Shown here: piece by piece, positions 59,468 through 64,000 of the stretch
How positions within the stretch are numbered: position 1 is the first letter of the stretch
Layout: every line of letters starts with the position of its first letter
Assembly (NCBI RefSeq): GCF_007483665.1
Contig: NZ_VIQO01000026.1
Location: 124,001-188,000 of the forward strand
Source of the DNA: Catellatospora sichuanensis
GTDB taxonomy: Bacteria; Actinomycetota; Actinomycetes; Mycobacteriales; Micromonosporaceae
Reading direction: 5' to 3'
DNA length: 64,000 nt
The notes under the pieces: generated by a model
What the model was told of the DNA's origin: nothing
Seen by the model: only the letters and a program-made list of their open reading frames with translations
Database searches by the model: none
Translations under genes and position numbers: made by a program

Positions 59468-61210
59468 GTGCCGGGCCGCCATCGCAACGTACGCCGTATC
59501 CACCCCGTCACCAGCGCCATCGCCGCAGTCTTCGCGGTCGCGCTGGTCGTCTCGGGTGCCTTCCTCGTCTATCGCCAGCTCGCCGAGCCGGGCTGCTCCG
59601 GGGAGGCGCCGCTGACCGTGGCCGCGCCCGCGGAGATAGCGCCGGCGCTGCAGGAGACGGCCGCCGCGCTGTCCGCGCAGAAGGCCGAGATCGACGGGGC
59701 CTGCATCGCCGTCCAGGTGACCGCGGCCGACCCTGCCGACGTCGCGGCCGCGGTGGCCGCGTTGCGCGGGCTCTCGCTGACCGGCGTGGGTCAGCCCAGC
59801 GGCAGCACGAAGGTGCCCGACGTCTGGATCCCGGACTCCGCGACCTGGCTGGCCCGGGTGAGCGCCGCCGCGCCCAACACCGCGGTCCAGGAGTCGCCCT
59901 CGATTGCGCGCAGCCCGGTCGTGGTGGCCATGCCGGAGCCGGCCGCGACCAGCCTCGGCTGGCCGACGGCGAAGCTGACCTGGCCGGCCCTGCTCCAGCA
60001 GATGACCGCCGGCACCAAGCTGCACGTCGGCATCGTCGAGCCGACCCGCGACTCCGCCGGCCTGTCCGGCCTGCTGGCCATGGCGTCGGCGGCGAGCACG
60101 TCGTCCAACGCCCAGGCCGCCACGACGGGCGCTCTGCGCACCCTGGCGGCGGGTCGCTCCGCGCTGCGGCAGGACGTGCTGGCGCGTTTCCCACGCGCCA
60201 ACGACCCCGCCGCGATCGCCTCCGGGCTGAGCGCGGCCCCGCTGTCCGAGCAGGCCGTCATCGCATACAACGCGGCGAAGCCGCCGGTGCCGCTCGCCGG
60301 GCTCTACCTGGAGCCCGCGCCGATCGCCCTGGACTACCCGTACGCGGTCATGCCCGGCATCGAGCCGGAGCGCCAGGCCACGGCGGCCCGCCTGCTGGAG
60401 GCGCTGCAGACGCCCTCGTTCCGGGACCGGCTCGCCAAGATCGGCCTGCGCGGGCCGGACGGCGGCTTCGGCACCGGCGCGACGACCCCGCGCGGCGCTC
60501 CCGAGGTGATGGGCGCCCCGGCGCCCGCCGCCTCGCCGACCGCGGCGACCACCACGGCCGCCGTCGAGCGGCTGCTGTCCACCTGGGTGGCCGTGACGCT
60601 GCCGGCGCGCATGCTCGCCGTGATCGACGTTTCGGGCTCGATGCTGCAGCAGGTCGCCACCGCTGGCGGTGCGACCCGTGCCCAGGTCACCCTGGAGGCG
60701 GCGCGGCGCGGCCTGGGCCTGTTCGACGACTCGTGGGCGGTCGGCCTGTGGACCTTCTCCACCGAGCTGGACGGCAAGAAGGACTACAAGCAGCTGATGC
60801 CGATCGGGCCGCTGTCGTCTAACCGTACGAAGATGCTGTCGACCCTGGCCGCCATCCAGCCCAAGCCGACCGGTGACACCGGCCTCTACGACACGATCCT
60901 GGCCGCGTACCAGACCGTGCAGAAGGACTGGGATCCCGGCCGGGTCAACTCCGTGGTGCTGATGACCGACGGCGACAACGACGACAACAACGGCATCTCG
61001 CACGATGCGCTGCTGGCCAAGCTCAAGGAGATCGCCGACCCGGCTCGCCCGATCCAGGTCGTCATCCTCACCATCGGCGACGTCAGCACCGACCCGCTCA
61101 ACAAGATCACCAAGGTGACCGGCGGCGGCGTCTTCTCCGCCAAGGATCCCGCCAAGATCGGCGAGATCTTCCTGAAGGCCATCTCCCTCCGCTCCGGCCA
61201 GCCCAGCTGA
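59468..61210 (+). CDS. Membrane-anchored protein with solute-binding-like and VWA domains
   Basis: A 580-residue protein: one N-terminal span (SAIAAVFAVALVVSGAFLVY), an extracellular-solute-binding-like domain (about 40-330), a Thr/Ala-rich linker, and a von Willebrand A domain (about 375-575) with the MIDAS motif DVSGSM and a downstream MTDGDND. Comparable actinobacterial proteins are annotated as substrate-binding and VWA domain proteins; function unknown. The start is a GTG at 59468; no better start lies closer to the span. Confidence 0.8.
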   Translation: MPGRHRNVRRIHPVTSAIAAVFAVALVVSGAFLVYRQLAEPGCSGEAPLTVAAPAEIAPALQETAAALSAQKAEIDGACIAVQVTAADPADVAAAVAALRGLSLTGVGQPSGSTKVPDVWIPDSATWLARVSAAAPNTAVQESPSIARSPVVVAMPEPAATSLGWPTAKLTWPALLQQMTAGTKLHVGIVEPTRDSAGLSGLLAMASAASTSSNAQAATTGALRTLAAGRSALRQDVLARFPRANDPAAIASGLSAAPLSEQAVIAYNAAKPPVPLAGLYLEPAPIALDYPYAVMPGIEPERQATAARLLEALQTPSFRDRLAKIGLRGPDGGFGTGATTPRGAPEVMGAPAPAASPTAATTTAAVERLLSTWVAVTLPARMLAVIDVSGSMLQQVATAGGATRAQVTLEAARRGLGLFDDSWAVGLWTFSTELDGKKDYKQLMPIGPLSSNRTKMLSTLAAIQPKPTGDTGLYDTILAAYQTVQKDWDPGRVNSVVLMTDGDNDDNNGISHDALLAKLKEIADPARPIQVVILTIGDVSTDPLNKITKVTGGGVFSAKDPAKIGEIFLKAISLRSGQPS

Positions 61211-61265
61211 CCCACCAGGGGGGCGGCCCCTCCCGGCCGCCTTCACACCCACGCCCACACCCGGC

Positions 61266-61326
61266 GCAACTCTTGAAGGCCTGCGGCCTCGGATCACCCC
61301 GAAGGCCGCAGGTCTTCAAGAGTTGC
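61266..61326. terminator. Palindrome family A, copy 3
   Basis: GCAACTCTTGAAG (61266-61278) and CTTCAAGAGTTGC (61314-61326) are perfect arms; inner GGCCTGCGGCC pairs partly with GGCCGCAGG. It lies between two genes on the same strand, in contrast to copies 1 and 2 at convergent ends. Confidence 0.75.
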
Positions 61327-61375
61327 GGCCCGAGAGGCGAGGCGGGCGGTCGGTGGGGCGTGGGAGTATCCGGGG

Positions 61376-61864
61376 ATGCTGAGTCAGGAGCTGCGGCGGT
61401 TGCCGGGGGTGGCGCGGGGGATCGCCGAGGCAGCGGTGGATGCGGTGGACGCCGCTCGGGTGCGCGACGCCGAAGGGCTGCGTGAGGCGGCCGACCGGCT
61501 GGCGGCGGCCGACTCGGAGCACGTCGGGCTGGTGCTCGGCAGCGTCGTCCGCTCGCTGCTGGAGGACCTGCACCCGGACGGGCTGGCCGGCGAGGACATC
61601 CAGGACGTGCTGGAGCAGTGCGCACGCGAGACGCTGTCGTGGACCGGCGAGCTGGACGTCGACACCCTGGTCGTGGTGCTGACCGGGGCGCTGGGCGTGC
61701 ACCAGCAGGAGGACGGGGCGGCCCGGCCCGACCCGCGGCTGCTCGCCTGGCACGCGCCGGTGCTGCTGGCATACCTGCTGACGATCTCGAACCGGCGGCT
61801 GGACCCGTATCTGGCGGCCGCCTTCGCGGAGATCATGCGGGCCGAGACGGTGGAGATGCCGTAG
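61376..61864 (+). CDS. Small helical protein of unknown function
   Basis: A 162-residue acidic, mostly helical protein (LRRLPGVARGIAEAAVDAVD, then LGSVVRSLLEDLHPDGLAGE) without membrane spans. No known domain recognised. Followed after 54 bases by the AspT-type antiporter gene on the same strand. Codon use is normal for the window, supporting a real gene. Confidence 0.6.
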   Translation: MLSQELRRLPGVARGIAEAAVDAVDAARVRDAEGLREAADRLAAADSEHVGLVLGSVVRSLLEDLHPDGLAGEDIQDVLEQCARETLSWTGELDVDTLVVVLTGALGVHQQEDGAARPDPRLLAWHAPVLLAYLLTISNRRLDPYLAAAFAEIMRAETVEMP

Positions 61865-61918
61865 CCCCGAGCGCCCTTTGTCCTAATATGAGGTGAACTC
61901 ACGGGGCGGGGGTACGGG

Positions 61919-63604
61919 GTGCTCGACTGGCTGGGCGACCTGCTGCGCAGCATCCCCGGGCTGGCCCTGTTCGGCTGCCTGGCGGCCGGATTCACGCTGG
62001 GCCGGGTGCACTTCTGGAAGATCACGCTCGGCGGGGTGGCCGGCACGCTGCTGGTCGCGCTCGCCGTCGGCATGCTGGACGTCACCCTGAGCCCGGAGCT
62101 GCGCAACGTCGCGTTCGCGCTGTTCATCTTCACGCTGGGTTATCTGGCCGGACCCTCGTTCTTCGCGAGCCTGAACCGCAAGGCGCTGCGGTATGCCGTC
62201 TTCACCGTGATCCAGGTGGTGACGCTGGTCGCGCTGGTCTGCGTGGCGACCGTGGCGCTGCGGCTGGACCAGGGCACCGCGGCCGGGCTGCTGGCCGGCG
62301 GGACGACGTCGTCGTCGGTGCTCGGCACCGCCGGGGAGGCGATCGGCGCGCTGCCCGTCGGCCCCGCGCGGGTCCGCGAGCTGCAGTCCAACCTGGCCAC
62401 CGCGTACTCGATCGCGTACATCTTCAGCCTGGTCACCCTCATCCTGTTCACCAGCCAGTTCGTGCCCATGCTGATGCGGGTCGACCTGCGCGAGCAGGCC
62501 CGCGCGCTGTGGCGCGAGCTGGGCGGCGAGCCCGAGCGGTCGGACAGCACGACCCAGGCGGTGCCCGGCATCGTGGGGCGGGTGTACGAGGTCACGGCAG
62601 CCCACGGGCGCACTCTGACGCAGCTGGCGGAGGCGCTGGGTCCGGACGCGGCGGTGGAGCGGCTGCGTCGCGGTGGCGAGATCACGCCGGTCGAACCGGG
62701 CATGGTGCTGCGGACCGGGGACCGGCTCGTGGTGGTCGGCAGGCGGGAGGCGCTGCTGCAGGCGGAGCAGCTGATCGGGCCGGAAACGCTCGGCACCGGA
62801 GGCGACCCGCTGAGCCTGGACGTGGCGGAGGTCGTCATCACCGATCCGCGCTTTCGCGGCTGGACGCTGGAACGGCTGCACCAGCAGGTCCCGCCGCGCG
62901 GGGTGTTCGTCACCGGCCTGTCCCGGATGGAGCACGAACTGCCGATCAAGCCGTTCACCGACATCACCACCGGTGACACGGTGCGGCTCACCGGTGCGGC
63001 GCACGACCTCGACGCGTACACGCCGCTGCTGGGCGTCCGGATCGACCCGGCGGTAAAGGCCGACCTGAGCTTCATCGCGCTCGGTGTCGTGGTGGGCATG
63101 CTGGTCGGACAGCTGTCCGTACCGGCGGGCGGGGTGCCGCTGTCCCTCGGCATCGGCGGGGGCTGCCTGTTCAGCGGCCTGTTCTTCGGCTGGCTGCGGG
63201 CCCGGCACCCCACCTACGGGCAGTACCATCCCGCCGCCGCCCAGGTGATCCAGCAGTTCGGGCTGGCCACGTTCGTCTGCGCGGTGGGGCTCAGCGCCGG
63301 CCCGGCCGCGATCACCCTGCTCGAGCGGTACGGCGTGCTGCTGCCGGTGATCGCTGTGCTGGTCACGGTGATCCCGGCGCTGCTGAGCCTGTGGGTGGGC
63401 GCCCGGCTGATGAAGCTGCCCGCCCCGCTGGTCGCCGGATGCATCGCGGGCCAGCAGTGCAGCACGCCCGCGGTCGACGCGGTGCGCAAGGAGGCGGGCA
63501 ACACCACGCCGCTGCTGTCGTACACCATCGTCTATGCCTTCTCCGCGGTGCTCCTGCCGCTGCTGGGGCCGCTGATCGTGGCCCTGGCGGGGGCGCTGCG
63601 ATGA
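61919..63604 (+). CDS. AspT/YidE-type antiporter with two RCK_C domains
   Basis: A 561-residue transporter: two membrane halves (about 1-175 and 380-560), each with the AspT-YidE-YbjL repeat, around a central cytoplasmic region with two RCK_C-like domains (about 215-285 and 300-375). TTSSSVLGTAGEAIGALP and IAGQQCSTPAVDAV are the paired GxxxG-type re-entrant motifs. Family members exchange aspartate/alanine or other dicarboxylates. The start is a GTG at 61919 after a G-rich ribosome binding site. Confidence 0.85.
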   Translation: MLDWLGDLLRSIPGLALFGCLAAGFTLGRVHFWKITLGGVAGTLLVALAVGMLDVTLSPELRNVAFALFIFTLGYLAGPSFFASLNRKALRYAVFTVIQVVTLVALVCVATVALRLDQGTAAGLLAGGTTSSSVLGTAGEAIGALPVGPARVRELQSNLATAYSIAYIFSLVTLILFTSQFVPMLMRVDLREQARALWRELGGEPERSDSTTQAVPGIVGRVYEVTAAHGRTLTQLAEALGPDAAVERLRRGGEITPVEPGMVLRTGDRLVVVGRREALLQAEQLIGPETLGTGGDPLSLDVAEVVITDPRFRGWTLERLHQQVPPRGVFVTGLSRMEHELPIKPFTDITTGDTVRLTGAAHDLDAYTPLLGVRIDPAVKADLSFIALGVVVGMLVGQLSVPAGGVPLSLGIGGGCLFSGLFFGWLRARHPTYGQYHPAAAQVIQQFGLATFVCAVGLSAGPAAITLLERYGVLLPVIAVLVTVIPALLSLWVGARLMKLPAPLVAGCIAGQQCSTPAVDAVRKEAGNTTPLLSYTIVYAFSAVLLPLLGPLIVALAGALR

Positions 63605-63707
63605 GGCGTGATCTTTGGCAGCCTGCCCGGTTAGCGCGTTATGGTCGCTTTGTGAAGTGCCAGGTCAGGCGGCCCGCACGGGTCCGCACCGGGTACCGGG
63701 AGTGATC

Positions 63708-64000
63708 ATGACTGTCGACGATCCCGCGGGCCGGACCGAGCGGACCGCCACCACCACGACCGAGCCGCTGCGCGTCGGCGTGGGCTACAGCGACGCCGCC
63801 GACGCGGCCGAGGCCGGGCGTGCAGCTTCCGCCGACGCCCTGGCCGGCCTGCACGGTGCGGCCCCGGCACTGATCGTCATGTACGCCTCCGTCTCCTACG
63901 ACCTGGTGGCCCTGCTGCATGCGGTGCGCCGGGCCACCGGCAAGGCACCCCTGGTCGGCGCGACGACCAGCGGGCAGTTCCACGACGGCAGGCTGATCAA
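63708..64000 (+). CDS. FIST-domain protein (partial)
   Basis: The gene runs off the right edge after 97 complete codons. The readable part (LRVGVGYSDAADAAEAGRAA, then ALIVMYASVSYDLVALLHAVRR, KAPLVGATTSGQFHDG) is typical of the N-terminal FIST sensory domain, which is thought to bind small ligands such as amino acids. What follows, for instance a kinase or cyclase output, is outside the window. GGGAG precedes the ATG. Confidence 0.75.
   Translation, partial: MTVDDPAGRTERTATTTTEPLRVGVGYSDAADAAEAGRAASADALAGLHGAAPALIVMYASVSYDLVALLHAVRRATGKAPLVGATTSGQFHDGRLI

Overview
The window is very GC-rich, densely packed actinobacterial DNA. Gene content (a tad/Flp pilus locus, an LPXTG-type surface protein, a GH5-FnIII-CBM2 mannanase, LuxR-type AAA regulators, a cytochrome P450) and several dispersed intergenic palindromes suggest a filamentous soil actinomycete, most plausibly of the Micromonosporaceae. 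The family assignment is inference. No rRNA, tRNA, CRISPR array, integrase or transposase was recognised, so this reads as chromosome rather than a mobile element.

Layout. 1-5.8 kb: a non-phosphorylative L-fucose-type catabolic cluster (enolase-superfamily dehydratase, SDR, FAH-family hydrolase, amidohydrolase-2 lactonase, GntR/FCD regulator) lies beside lutA and the start of lutB. The same AT-rich operator half-site occurs in both divergent promoters. The pathway yields pyruvate plus L-lactate and Lut oxidises lactate, so the genes form one coherent regulon. 5.8-10.1 kb: small accessory genes, including a NADAR protein divergent from an internally deleted macro-domain gene, a DUF4291 protein and a nucleotidyltransferase. 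10.1-16.7 kb: FMN reductase, ArsR-type regulator with MFS exporter, acyltransferase and acyl-ACP desaturase, EamA transporter and LysR regulator. 16.7-23.5 kb: secreted proteins, namely a quinoprotein-like sugar dehydrogenase with four crystallin-like modules, a mannanase and a sortase-anchored protein.

23.6-33.5 kb: a metallophosphoesterase/enoyl-reductase fusion, a large LuxR-type ATPase regulator, an AbfB-domain protein, a second-type YidC with its small partner, a PrmC-like methyltransferase, a hydrolase and a NUDIX protein. 33.5-44.7 kb: an S41 protease and a tad pilus operon on the minus strand (lipoprotein, secreted protein, CpaB, TadZ, TadA, TadB, TadC, pilin-like and TadE-like proteins, LysM protein), with three tandem translationally coupled micro-ORFs between tadB and tadC. 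44.7-54.6 kb: P450, a second LuxR-type ATPase, a cysteine-rich small protein, a two-component system and an MmpL-type transporter. 54.7-64 kb: sulfite-oxidase-like enzyme, membrane protein, ADP-ribosylglycohydrolase, VWA protein, AspT-type antiporter and the start of a FIST-domain protein.

Two architectural themes recur. Almost every non-overlapping convergent gene pair is separated by an inverted repeat, several of which belong to sequence families seen more than once in the window. Repeats or leader sequences inside operons keep ATGA or GTGA stop/start overlaps through short open frames (lutA-lutB, the fucose dehydratase leader, tadB-tadC).
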